Source: Mesorhizobium sp. J8
Lineage (GTDB): Bacteria; Pseudomonadota; Alphaproteobacteria; Rhizobiales; Rhizobiaceae
NCBI RefSeq assembly: GCF_016591715.1
Contig: NZ_AP024109.1
Span: forward strand, 496,001-560,000
Length of the DNA: 64,000 nt
Reading direction: 5' to 3'
A program made the position numbers and the translations under genes. Under the pieces are notes generated by a model, which was not told the DNA's origin, made no database searches, and was given only the letters and a program-made list of their open reading frames with translations. Below are positions 1-7,251 of this stretch, piece after piece (position 1 is the first letter of the stretch; each line of letters starts with the position of its first letter).

Positions 1-643
1 TCTGGCCGCCCTTGACATCGCCGTCGACCGAGCGCGCGATCGCCTCGGCGACGTCGCCGACATAGACCGGCTGCAGCTTGTTCTGCCCGCCGCCGATCAG
101 CGGCAGGACGGGCGAGAGGCGCGCCATGCCGGCGAAGCGGTTGAAGAAGCGGTCCTCCGGTCCGAAATTGATCGAAGGGCGGAAGATGACGGCATCGGGA
201 ATCGTCTCGAACACCGCCTTTTCGCCGAGCGCCTTGGTGCGTGCGTAGTCGGACGGCGAATTGAGATCGGCGCCGAGCGCCGAGATCTGGGTGAGGCCGG
301 CGCCGACCGAGCGGGCGGCCTCGGCGACGGCGCGCGCGCCGAAATCGTGCACGGCGCCGAACTTCTGACGCCCGGTCTCATGCAGGATGGCGACGAGGTT
401 GACGACATGGTCGGCGCCCTGCACCGCGCGGTCGACCGACCAACGCACGCGCACATTGGCCTGCACCGGCTGGATCTGGCCGACATTGCCGAGCGGCTGC
501 ACATGGCCGGCAAGATCGGGCCGCCGGCAGGCGACACGGATGCGGTAGCCGCGCTTGGCGAGCGCCCGCACGACATGGCGACCGACGAAGCCCGAGCCGC
601 CGAAGACGACGACGAGCTTGGGGGTCTGCAGGATTTCGGTCAT
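1..643 (-). CDS. Complex I NDUFA9 subunit family protein (3' end outside window)
   Basis: NAD(P)-binding Rossmann protein of the atypical SDR type related to the mitochondrial complex I subunit NDUFA9. In bacteria the role is poorly defined and probably structural or quinone related. The start is the ATG at 643 on the minus strand. The N-terminus reads KLVVVFGGSGFVGRHVVRAL, a dinucleotide-binding GGxGFxG loop at about residues 10-20, and further on come NLVAILHETG and FRPSINFGPEDRFFNR, typical of this subfamily. About 214 codons are visible before the window edge; family members are roughly 320 residues. It stands apart from the operon upstream, behind the terminator at 783-806. Confidence 0.85.
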   Translation of the reverse strand, partial: MTEILQTPKLVVVFGGSGFVGRHVVRALAKRGYRIRVACRRPDLAGHVQPLGNVGQIQPVQANVRVRWSVDRAVQGADHVVNLVAILHETGRQKFGAVHDFGARAVAEAARSVGAGLTQISALGADLNSPSDYARTKALGEKAVFETIPDAVIFRPSINFGPEDRFFNRFAGMARLSPVLPLIGGGQNKLQPVYVGDVAEAIARSVDGDVKGGQ

Positions 644-782
644 GACTGGCTCCGCGCGCGTGCTTGGCTGAAGCCGTTTCTTAATCCGTTTCTCGCCAAA
701 GGCAAAGAGCGACCGGAGGTCGCCATTGCGTTGTTTTTGGACCTGCCCGGAGCGCCCCTCCTGCAGCGGTTGAAGAAAGCAG

Positions 783-806
783 AAAACCCCGCCGAAGCGG
801 GGTTTT
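783..806. terminator. Rho-independent terminator
   Basis: Perfect inverted repeat AAAACCCCGC / GCGGGGTTTT with a 4-base loop. It has A and T tracts on both sides, so it can work in either direction. It lies downstream of the dehydrogenase gene ending at 1024 on the minus strand. Confidence 0.85.
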
Positions 807-1023
807 CCGGGCAGTGTCCGCGCCGAAACAGGGTCCAACGAGGCGGCCTGACCTGAGACGGTATCAAGGTGGCGTGAAGCAAGCACGCCCGCCCCCGCCC
901 TGAACGCCCGGCGCGGCGCCGCCAGCCGCGAGCCGGACGAAGCCGACCAAGGCGGCTCGCGGCGTGGGGTGCCGGATATGGGTGGAGTCAGGCGGCGAAA
1001 AAGGTTCGACAGCGTGGGAAAAA

Positions 1024-2025
1024 TCAGGCCGAATAGCGCTCGGCGAATTCCGAAATGCGCTGCACGACCGCCCTGGACGTGGTGATGCCGCGCGCCTTTG
1101 CCTTCTCCGCGGCTTCGGCGCGGGAGCGGCCGGGAATATGCACGCCATAGCGCCGCCGCAGCCGGTCGAGCTGGTCCTTCATGCGCTGCTCGAAATCCGG
1201 GTCGAGCAGTTTTGGCTCGATGGCCAGGACAAAAAGGCCGGTGCCGGGGCTGTCGGGCCCGCCGGTGAACCAGGGCGCGTCGAGCGACCAGTTGGCGCCG
1301 GAAATGCCGGCGGCCAGCACCTCGACCATCAAAGCGATGTTGGCGCCGCGCTGGCCACCGAATGCGAGCATCGCACCCTTCATCGCCGCCGCCGGATCGG
1401 TGGTCGGATTGCCGCTGGCGTCCAGCGCCCAGCCTTCGGGGATCTTCTTGCCGTCTTCGGCCGCCTTGCGGATGTTGACGAAAGCGGTGGCGCTCGACGA
1501 CTGGTCGATGACCAGCGGCGGCCCGTCGGCGGCCGGCGAGGCGAAGGACATCGGATTGGTGCAATAGACCGGCTTGACCGAGCCTGAACCGGCCAGCACC
1601 GCCGGCCCGTTGGTGGCGGCGAAGGAGACCAGCCCCTGTTCCGCCAGCCGGCCGGTGAAATACCCGAGCGCGCCGCATGTATAGGCGTTCTTCTGCGAGA
1701 AGATCGAGACGCCGAACAGTTTTGCCGCCTTGATCAGGTCATCGATCGTGCGGTCGAAGCCCGTATGGGCAAGCCCGCCGCGCGCGTCGGAGAGGTAGAC
1801 GGCGAGCGCCGGCCGGGTGACCACCGGATCGGCATTGCCGTCGATGCGGCCGGCTTCGAGCGCTTCCAGATAGTCGATGAAATGCGACAGCCCGACCGTC
1901 GACAGGCCTTCCGCCTCCGCGGCGATGATGGAAGCGGTCAGCGACTGCGCCGCCTCCTCATTGGCGCCGGCGCCGAGCGCCGCCATCCGGCATAGGCCTG
2001 TTGCCTGGTCGAGGGTGAGTTGCAT
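1024..2025 (-). CDS. Ldh family (malate/L-lactate dehydrogenase-like) oxidoreductase
   Basis: 333-residue NAD(P)H-dependent oxidoreductase of the Ldh_2 family, which includes ureidoglycolate, 2,3-diketogulonate and delta1-pyrroline/piperideine-2-carboxylate reductases. Visible family marks are the helical N-terminus with GLSTVGLSHFIDYLEAL, the central NGPAVLAGSGSVKPVYCTNPMS stretch (given here in pieces: NGPAVLAGSGS then KPVYCTNPMSFA) and the C-terminal HIPGRSRAEAAEKA. AGGA stands before the ATG at 2025. It is the last gene of the minus-strand locus that starts with the amino-acid importer, so a 2-oxo or imino acid from arginine or proline breakdown is a plausible substrate. That is inference; the family does not fix the substrate. 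Confidence 0.8.
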   Translation of the reverse strand: MQLTLDQATGLCRMAALGAGANEEAAQSLTASIIAAEAEGLSTVGLSHFIDYLEALEAGRIDGNADPVVTRPALAVYLSDARGGLAHTGFDRTIDDLIKAAKLFGVSIFSQKNAYTCGALGYFTGRLAEQGLVSFAATNGPAVLAGSGSVKPVYCTNPMSFASPAADGPPLVIDQSSSATAFVNIRKAAEDGKKIPEGWALDASGNPTTDPAAAMKGAMLAFGGQRGANIALMVEVLAAGISGANWSLDAPWFTGGPDSPGTGLFVLAIEPKLLDPDFEQRMKDQLDRLRRRYGVHIPGRSRAEAAEKAKARGITTSRAVVQRISEFAERYSA

Positions 2026-2036
2026 CGTCGCTGTCC

Positions 2037-2184
2037 TAAGGGAGTAGGTTAGTAGGGGAATAAGGGAGTAGGGGGAAATTGTGGAGCGAATAGCGACTGG
2101 GGATGGAAATGTGAATGCGGATCGTGGCTGAACACTCCCCTACTCCCCTACTCCCCTACTCCCCTACTCCCCTACTCCCCTACT
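2037..2184. repeat. Octanucleotide tandem repeat with an inverted degenerate array
   Basis: Six exact head-to-tail copies of ACTCCCCT fill 2134-2181, ending right at the permease stop region. At 2037-2073 the complementary AGGGGAGT/AGTAGGGG type unit occurs in degenerate form. The two arrays could pair into a long hairpin between the permease and dehydrogenase genes. It is not a CRISPR array: there are no spacers. Confidence 0.85.
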
Positions 2185-2992
2185 AACCGATCTTCACCGG
2201 AATCCGCGCCTCGATCCGGCTGAACACGAAGACCAGGATGCCGGTGATCGTCATATAGATCAGTGCCAGAAGCAGCAAAGGCTCGTAGGTCAGGTACGTG
2301 TCCTGGCGCACCTTGGAGGAGACGGCGAAGATGTCGATGACGCTGATCGTCGCCACCAGCGGCGTCGACTTCAGCTGCAGCACGGTCTCGCCGGTCAGCG
2401 TCGGCAGCGCCCGGTAGAAGGCTTGCGGCAGCCAGATGCGGCAGAAGATTTTCCAACGGCTCATGCCGAACGCTCGGGCCGCCTCCAGCTGTCCGCGCGG
2501 CACGCCGGCAAAGGCGCCGCGCATCACCTCGCCCTCATAGCCGGCGAAGGAGAAGGTCAGCGCCACCACGGCGTAGGGCCAGGCCTGCCTGAGGTATGGC
2601 CACAGCCACGATTCGCGGATCCATGGATATTGCGGGAAGACCGAGCCGAGGCCGTAATAGAGCAGCCAGAGCTGCAGGAGCAGCGGCGTTCCCCGGATGA
2701 TCGTGCAGAAGGCTTTTGCCGGCGCCGAGAACCAGATCGGCCCGCCGGCCTGGGCGAGCCCGAGCGGCACGGCCAGCGCAAAGCCCAGCGCGCAAGTGAC
2801 GGCAAGGATCCACAGCGCCCGCCAGATGCCCATCAGGCCCATTTCCCAATATTGCGGCAGCCAGTCCCAACGCATGAAGAAGGCCGCGCAGAGCACCAGC
2901 GCCAAGGCGATCAAGATCAGCACGATGCGGTGCGGCTTGAGCCAGATCGAGGCACGCGCCGCCATGTCGATCGCGGTGGCTTCGGCTGACAT
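2183..2992 (-). CDS. Polar amino-acid ABC transporter permease (HisM-like)
   Basis: 269-residue inner-membrane permease of a histidine/lysine/arginine/ornithine type importer. After a first membrane segment (about residues 24-43) it has the core of a BPD_transp_1 permease, including the EAA-type loop EAARAFGMSRWKIFCRIWLPQA that contacts the ATPase (cited as EAARAFGMS then RIWLPQA). The ATG at 2992 overlaps the stop of the upstream permease by the ATGA arrangement, which indicates translational coupling. Read without that start, the frame looks like a 543-codon fusion, but the upstream part is a shadow of the other permease. The substrate is inferred as arginine or a relative from the neighbouring catabolic genes. 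Confidence 0.9.
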   Translation of the reverse strand: MSAEATAIDMAARASIWLKPHRIVLILIALALVLCAAFFMRWDWLPQYWEMGLMGIWRALWILAVTCALGFALAVPLGLAQAGGPIWFSAPAKAFCTIIRGTPLLLQLWLLYYGLGSVFPQYPWIRESWLWPYLRQAWPYAVVALTFSFAGYEGEVMRGAFAGVPRGQLEAARAFGMSRWKIFCRIWLPQAFYRALPTLTGETVLQLKSTPLVATISVIDIFAVSSKVRQDTYLTYEPLLLLALIYMTITGILVFVFSRIEARIPVKIG

Positions 2993-3684
2993 CAGCGCGC
3001 CTCCTTGACGGAAGGCATGCCGCGCCGCGACCATGCCTCGACCCGGCCGATGATCAGATTGGAGAACAGCGTGAGTGCGAGATAGAGCGCGCCGGCCGCG
3101 AGATAGAAGAGCAGGTAGGCTTTGGTGACGCCCGCAGCCTGGCGCGTCGCCAGCGTCAGTTCGAAGAAGCCGACGACGGCGAGCAGGGCGGTGTCCTTGG
3201 TGGCGATGAGCCAGAGATTGGCGAGGCCGGGTATGGCGAAGGGCAGCATGGCCGGTAGCGTGATGCGTCGCAGCATCAGGCCGGGCGGCATGCCGTAGGC
3301 TCGGGCAGCCTCGATCTGGCCCTGGGGGATGGCGAGGATGGCGCCGCGGATGACTTCGGTCGAATAGGCGCCCTGGACGAAACCCAGCACGAAGATGCCG
3401 GCCGCGAGTCCGCTGATGTCGACACGGCTGTAGCCCATTGCCGTCAGCACCTGGTTGATGAGGTCGGTGCCGGCATAATACAGCAAAAGGATCAGCACCA
3501 GTTCCGGCACCGCGCGGACCACCGTGGTGTAGACGGCCAGAAGGTCGCGCGTCACCGGGCCGCCATAGAGCTTGCCGAAGGCGCCGGCGGTGCCGATCAT
3601 GAGGCCGAGGCAGGTTGCGCCCACGGCGATCTCGATCGAATGAAGCAGGCCGATCAGCAGCGTGCCGCCCCAGCCGGGCGCCAC
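2992..3684 (-). CDS. Polar amino-acid ABC transporter permease (HisQ-like)
   Basis: About 230 residues, the partner permease of the gene at 2183. It shows the GWGGTLLIGLLHSIEIA start typical of HisQ-like proteins and the ATPase-contact loop EAARAYGMPPGLMLRRITLP. The start given is a GTG. The frame stays open upstream to a stop at 3775-3777 with plausible residues (IIELLSPV), so the true N-terminus may be a few codons longer and use a rare start. The gene is separated from the binding-protein gene by the hairpin at 3809-3832. Confidence 0.85.
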   Translation of the reverse strand: MAPGWGGTLLIGLLHSIEIAVGATCLGLMIGTAGAFGKLYGGPVTRDLLAVYTTVVRAVPELVLILLLYYAGTDLINQVLTAMGYSRVDISGLAAGIFVLGFVQGAYSTEVIRGAILAIPQGQIEAARAYGMPPGLMLRRITLPAMLPFAIPGLANLWLIATKDTALLAVVGFFELTLATRQAAGVTKAYLLFYLAAGALYLALTLFSNLIIGRVEAWSRRGMPSVKEAR

Positions 3685-3808
3685 GGGTGACAGGAGTTCG
3701 ATGATGCCGGCCGCGGAGGCCGGAAGAAAGGCGTCGATCAGCTTCGCCCCCGGATTGCTGGCAAGCCGCTGAAGTCAAGATCAGCGGCAAGCGTGCGTGG
3801 CAAGGGTC

Positions 3809-3832
3809 GGGCATGGCGCGGACGCCATGCCC
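3809..3832 (-). terminator. Intercistronic hairpin after the binding-protein gene
   Basis: Perfect 10-bp stem GGGCATGGCG / CGCCATGCCC with a 4-base loop and no T tract. It sits directly behind the binding-protein gene and before the permease genes. Such hairpins commonly stabilise the upstream mRNA or cut read-through, giving more binding protein than permease. That role is inferred. Confidence 0.6.
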
Positions 3833-3853
3833 TCACTCGTTTGCGAGAGGGGC

Positions 3854-4651
3854 TCAGTTTGACTGCGTGGCGCCGCCATAGATGTCGAAGTCGAAATACT
3901 TCTTCGAGATCTCGTCATATTTGCCGTTGGCGCGGATCGCCTTGATGCCGGCGTTGAACTTTTCCTTGAGCGCGGTGTCCTCCTTGCGGATGCCGGCGCC
4001 GACGCCCGGTCCAAGCACTTCGTCGTCCGGAGCCACCATGCCCTTAAGATCGCAGCAGGCCTTGCCCTGGTCGGTTTTCAGGAATTCGCCGAGCGCGATC
4101 GAGTCGGCCTGCACCGCGTCGATGCGGCCGGCGGCCAGATCGTTGTTGGCTTCGTCCTGCGTCTGATATTCCTTGATCTCCTGCGCGCCGGTGAAGTGCT
4201 TCTTGGCGTAGACGGCATGCACCGTGGATACCTGGACGCCGATCACCTTGCCCTTGAGGTCGTCAGGCGTGGCGCCGAATTTCTGGTCCTTCGGCCCGAT
4301 GATCGCGGTCGGGGTGTTGTAGTACTTATCGGAGAAGTCGATCGTCTTCTTGCGCTCGTCGGTGATCGACATCGAGGAGACGATGGCGTCGATCTTCTTG
4401 GTGGTCAGCGCCGGGATGATGCCGTCCCAGGCGACCGGCGTGATGACGCAGTCGAGTTTCTCCTCGGCGCAGACGGCGTTGACGAAGTCGATCTCCCAGC
4501 CCACCCATTTGCCGGTCGCGTCGGGCGAGGTGAAGGGCGGGTAGGGCTCGGCGGCGACGCCGATCTTGACCTGCTCGGCCTTGGCCACGCCGCCCATCGC
4601 CGCGACGCCGAGAAGCAGCGCTGTGGCGAAGGTCTTGAGAACAGTCTTCAT
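3854..4651 (-). CDS. Amino-acid ABC transporter periplasmic binding protein
   Basis: 265 residues, family 3 (SBP_bac_3) solute-binding protein. Residues 1-25 form a signal peptide ending in VAKA before EQVKIG. Ligand-site motifs include EPYPPFTSPDATGKWVGWEI and VSSMSITDERKKTIDFSDKY. A pair of cysteines in CAEEKLDC and another in ACCDL suggest disulfides as in the LAO/HisJ group. GGGAG precedes the ATG at 4651. It delivers the ligand to the permeases at 2183 and 2992. A basic amino acid such as arginine is the likely ligand, inferred from family and context. Confidence 0.9.
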   Translation of the reverse strand: MKTVLKTFATALLLGVAAMGGVAKAEQVKIGVAAEPYPPFTSPDATGKWVGWEIDFVNAVCAEEKLDCVITPVAWDGIIPALTTKKIDAIVSSMSITDERKKTIDFSDKYYNTPTAIIGPKDQKFGATPDDLKGKVIGVQVSTVHAVYAKKHFTGAQEIKEYQTQDEANNDLAAGRIDAVQADSIALGEFLKTDQGKACCDLKGMVAPDDEVLGPGVGAGIRKEDTALKEKFNAGIKAIRANGKYDEISKKYFDFDIYGGATQSN

Positions 4652-4708
4652 TTCAGGACTCCCAGTTTGTTGTTGTTCCCGGTTTTTCGCTCCGCTTGAT
4701 GCCGGCTC

Positions 4709-5524
4709 CTAGCCGACATTGCGGAGGAATTGTTTGAGCCTTTCGGATTTGGGCGCGCCGAACAGCTGTTCCGGCGGACCTTCCTCCTCGACCAGCCCGT
4801 TGTAGAGATAGACGACATGCGTCGCGACCTCGCGGGCGAACTTCATTTCATGCGTCACCAGCACCATGGTGCGCCCCTCGCGCGCCAGGTCGCCGATCAC
4901 TTTCAGCACTTCGCCGACCAGTTCCGGATCGAGCGCCGACGTCGGCTCGTCGAACAGCATGACGCGCGGATTGATCGCCAGCGCCCTGGCGATGGCGGCG
5001 CGCTGCTGTTGCCCGCCGGACAGGAAGGCCGGATAGACGTCGCGCTTCTCGGCCAGCCCGACGCGGGCAAGCAGCTTCTCGGCCTGCGCGATCGCCTCGT
5101 CGCGCTTGACGCCCAGCACATGCACCGGAACCTCGATGACGTTCTCGATCAGCGTCATGTGGCTCCACAGGTTGAAACTCTGGAACACCATGCCGAGCTT
5201 GGAGCGTATCCGCTCGATCTGCCTGCGGTCGGCCGGAACGGTGTGGCCGTGGCTGTCGGCCTTGAGCTTGATCTCCTCGCCATTGACGCGGATGATGCCG
5301 CTGGTCGGATTTTCCAGGCAGTTGATGCAGCGCAGCAGCGTCGATTTCCCGGAGCCGGAGCCGCCGATGATGGCGACCACCTCGCCGTCGCGCGCCGACA
5401 GCGAAACTCCCTTCAGCACGTGCAACTGGCCGAATTTTTTATGCAGGTTCTCGACGTGGATAGCTTCGGCGGCGCTGCTTTGCGCCTCGCCGGATCGGAC
5501 TTCGGCGGTTCCTGCCGCGCTCAC
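4709..5524 (-). CDS. Amino-acid ABC transporter ATP-binding protein (HisP-like)
   Basis: 271-residue ATPase energising the polar amino-acid importer. Walker A GGSGSGKST is at residues 54-62, the signature LSGGQQQ at 168-174 and Walker B VMLFDE at about 188-193. The HisP-type insertion after strand 3, carrying HTVPADRRQIERIRSKLGMV, is present. The start appears to be GTG at 5524, and the first 20 residues are a non-conserved extension. It is the first gene of the minus-strand transport operon and shares its upstream region (5525-5734) with the divergent hydrolase operon. Confidence 0.92.
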   Translation of the reverse strand: MSAAGTAEVRSGEAQSSAAEAIHVENLHKKFGQLHVLKGVSLSARDGEVVAIIGGSGSGKSTLLRCINCLENPTSGIIRVNGEEIKLKADSHGHTVPADRRQIERIRSKLGMVFQSFNLWSHMTLIENVIEVPVHVLGVKRDEAIAQAEKLLARVGLAEKRDVYPAFLSGGQQQRAAIARALAINPRVMLFDEPTSALDPELVGEVLKVIGDLAREGRTMVLVTHEMKFAREVATHVVYLYNGLVEEEGPPEQLFGAPKSERLKQFLRNVG

Positions 5525-5734
5525 CGGGTGCCCTCAATATGGCCGACGACAGGTCGTCGAAGGTCTATCCGGCTAATCAACATACGCTGTCCTGCCCACT
5601 CCAGACTTCAGCATGGACCCGGCAGCGCGAGCCCGTCAATCCCGCTCATTACGGCACTTGCGGCGTTGTTGTGCAAGTGTATAAATAGCCCTTCATGAAA
5701 TTTTTTCGCTTTTTTTCATCTTAGAAGGGCATCG
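5525..5734. promoter_or_regulatory. Divergent promoter region with two inverted repeats
   Basis: Intergenic region between the importer operon and the hydrolase operon. It turns AT-rich toward the plus-strand gene. Two dyads are visible: CACTTGC at 5655-5661 with GCAAGTG at 5673-5679, and ATGAAA at 5695-5700 with TTTCAT at 5714-5719. Either could be the operator of the TetR-type regulator encoded at 6604. Assignment is inference. Confidence 0.5.
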
Positions 5735-6607
5735 ATGAGCGCTTTCGGATCACAGTCCATGGCGGCGCCGTTGCGGCGTGTGCTGATGCGTTCGGCGGCC
5801 AACGCCATGCGCGACGCCGACAGGGCAGCCTGGCACTATGGCCCCGGGTTCAACCCGGCGAAGGCAGCCGCGCAGCATGCGGCCCTCGCCGAGCTGGTGG
5901 CGGCTTCCGGCGCCGAGATCGAGTGGATCGAGGACAGGCCCGACGGTCTCGCGGATTCGGTGTTCACGCATGATCCGTCGCTGATGACCGACCGTGGCGC
6001 GCTGATCCTGTCGATGGGCAAGCCGTTGCGCGCCAAGGAGCCTTCGCTGCATGAGGAAACCTACAAAAGGCTGGGCATTCCGATCCTTGGCCGCGTCGAA
6101 GCGCCCGGCCAGGTCGAAGGTGGCGACTGTGTGTGGGTGGATGCCCGCACGCTGGCGATCGGGCGCGGCGTGCGCACCAACCAGGAAGGCATCCAACAGG
6201 TAGCCAACCTGCTGACGCCGCTCGGCATTTCCGTCTATGGCTTCGACCTGCCGCTGTGGCAGGGCGAAGAAGCGTGCCTGCATCTGATGTCGGTGATCAG
6301 CCCGCTGGCAGACGACCTCGCGCTGGTCTATTCGCCGCTTCTGCCGGCCCCGTTCTACCAGATGCTGAAGGCGCGCGGCATTCGCCTCGTCGAAGGTGAC
6401 CCGCAAGAGTTCGCCGCCTCCAACGGCCTCAGCCTGAACGTGCTGCCGACCAGTCCGTTGAAGGTCATCGCCGTGGCCGGCTTCCCTAGGACCAAGGCCG
6501 CGATGGAAGCCGCCGGCTGCACGGTCGAAATCTTCGAGGCGGACGCGCTCTGCATCGCCTGCGAAGGCGGTCCGACATGCCTGACGCGGCCGATCCTGCG
6601 CCAATGA
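5735..6607 (+). CDS. Dimethylarginine dimethylaminohydrolase / arginine deiminase-fold hydrolase
   Basis: 290-residue guanidino-modifying enzyme of the pentein fold. DDAH cleaves methylated arginine to citrulline and a methylamine; relatives hydrolyse free arginine or other guanidines. Residues matching the active site are FTHD (77-80), GGD (129-131), His183 in CLHLMS and the nucleophile Cys282 in GGPTCLTRP near the C-terminus. AGAAGGG stands in front of the ATG. The stop overlaps the start of the TetR gene. The context (amino-acid importer, 2-ketoarginine-decarboxylase-like enzyme) supports an arginine-derived substrate; exact specificity cannot be read from the sequence. Confidence 0.8.
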   Translation: MSAFGSQSMAAPLRRVLMRSAANAMRDADRAAWHYGPGFNPAKAAAQHAALAELVAASGAEIEWIEDRPDGLADSVFTHDPSLMTDRGALILSMGKPLRAKEPSLHEETYKRLGIPILGRVEAPGQVEGGDCVWVDARTLAIGRGVRTNQEGIQQVANLLTPLGISVYGFDLPLWQGEEACLHLMSVISPLADDLALVYSPLLPAPFYQMLKARGIRLVEGDPQEFAASNGLSLNVLPTSPLKVIAVAGFPRTKAAMEAAGCTVEIFEADALCIACEGGPTCLTRPILRQ

Positions 6608-7251
6608 ATGCGCCGTCCCGTCGCAAGTTCCGCCGCGAGGGTGAGGAGCGGCGGCGGCAGGATCTCATCGATGCCACCTTGGACAGCGTGGCCGAACATG
6701 GCCTCGAAGGCGCAACCGTGCGCACCATCGCCCTGCGCGCCGGCGTCACCGCCGGGCTGATCCGCCACTATTTCCCCGGCAAGGAAGACTTGCTGCAGGA
6801 AGCCTATGCGGCGTTGATGGGCCGCATGACCGAGCAGGCGAAAGCGGCCTTGGCCATGGAAGATGCCTCGCCGCGCCAACGCCTCGCGGCTTTCGTCACC
6901 GCCAATCTCAATGCGCCGATCATCGACCAGCGGGTGTTCTCGCTGTGGGCGACCTTCATCGGCCGCGCCGGCGCGGATCCGACGCTCGCCCGCGCCCACC
7001 GCGAAGGCTATCTCGGCTTTCGCAACGAGGTGGAGGCCGTCGTGGCCGAAGTGCTTGCCGCCGAGCAGCGCAAGCCGGACGCGGCCGAACTTCGGCACCA
7101 TGCCATCGCGATCAACGCGATCATCGACGGGCTCTGGGTCGAGGGCTGCCTGGCCGGCGAGATGTTCTCGCCCGGCGAATTGGCGGCGATCGGCATCAAA
7201 GCCATAGAAGCCGAGCTCGGACTTGCGCCGGAACAGGGAGAAGACCAATGA
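6604..7251 (+). CDS. TetR family regulator, BetI-like
   Basis: 215 residues when started at the ATG at 6604, which overlaps the preceding stop as ATGA; the frame is open nine codons further up. The N-terminal helix-turn-helix reads QDLIDATLDSVAEHGLEGAT then VRTIALRAGVTAGLIRHYFPG, close to the BetI group (GLIxHYFxGK). The C-terminal ligand domain is about 150 residues. It is in the middle of the operon and most likely autoregulates it and the divergent importer through a dyad in 5525-5734. The effector is unknown; an arginine derivative is a guess from context. Confidence 0.85.
   Translation: MNAPSRRKFRREGEERRRQDLIDATLDSVAEHGLEGATVRTIALRAGVTAGLIRHYFPGKEDLLQEAYAALMGRMTEQAKAALAMEDASPRQRLAAFVTANLNAPIIDQRVFSLWATFIGRAGADPTLARAHREGYLGFRNEVEAVVAEVLAAEQRKPDAAELRHHAIAINAIIDGLWVEGCLAGEMFSPGELAAIGIKAIEAELGLAPEQGEDQ

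Noticed and set aside
2134..2181. Short regular repeats considered as a CRISPR array
   Set aside because: The units are 8 bases, contiguous, without spacers; no cas genes in the window.
2183..3814. A continuous 543-codon frame that looks like a fused permease
   Set aside because: Only the part from the ATG at 2992 reads as a permease. The upstream half is the shadow of the other permease gene in a different frame.
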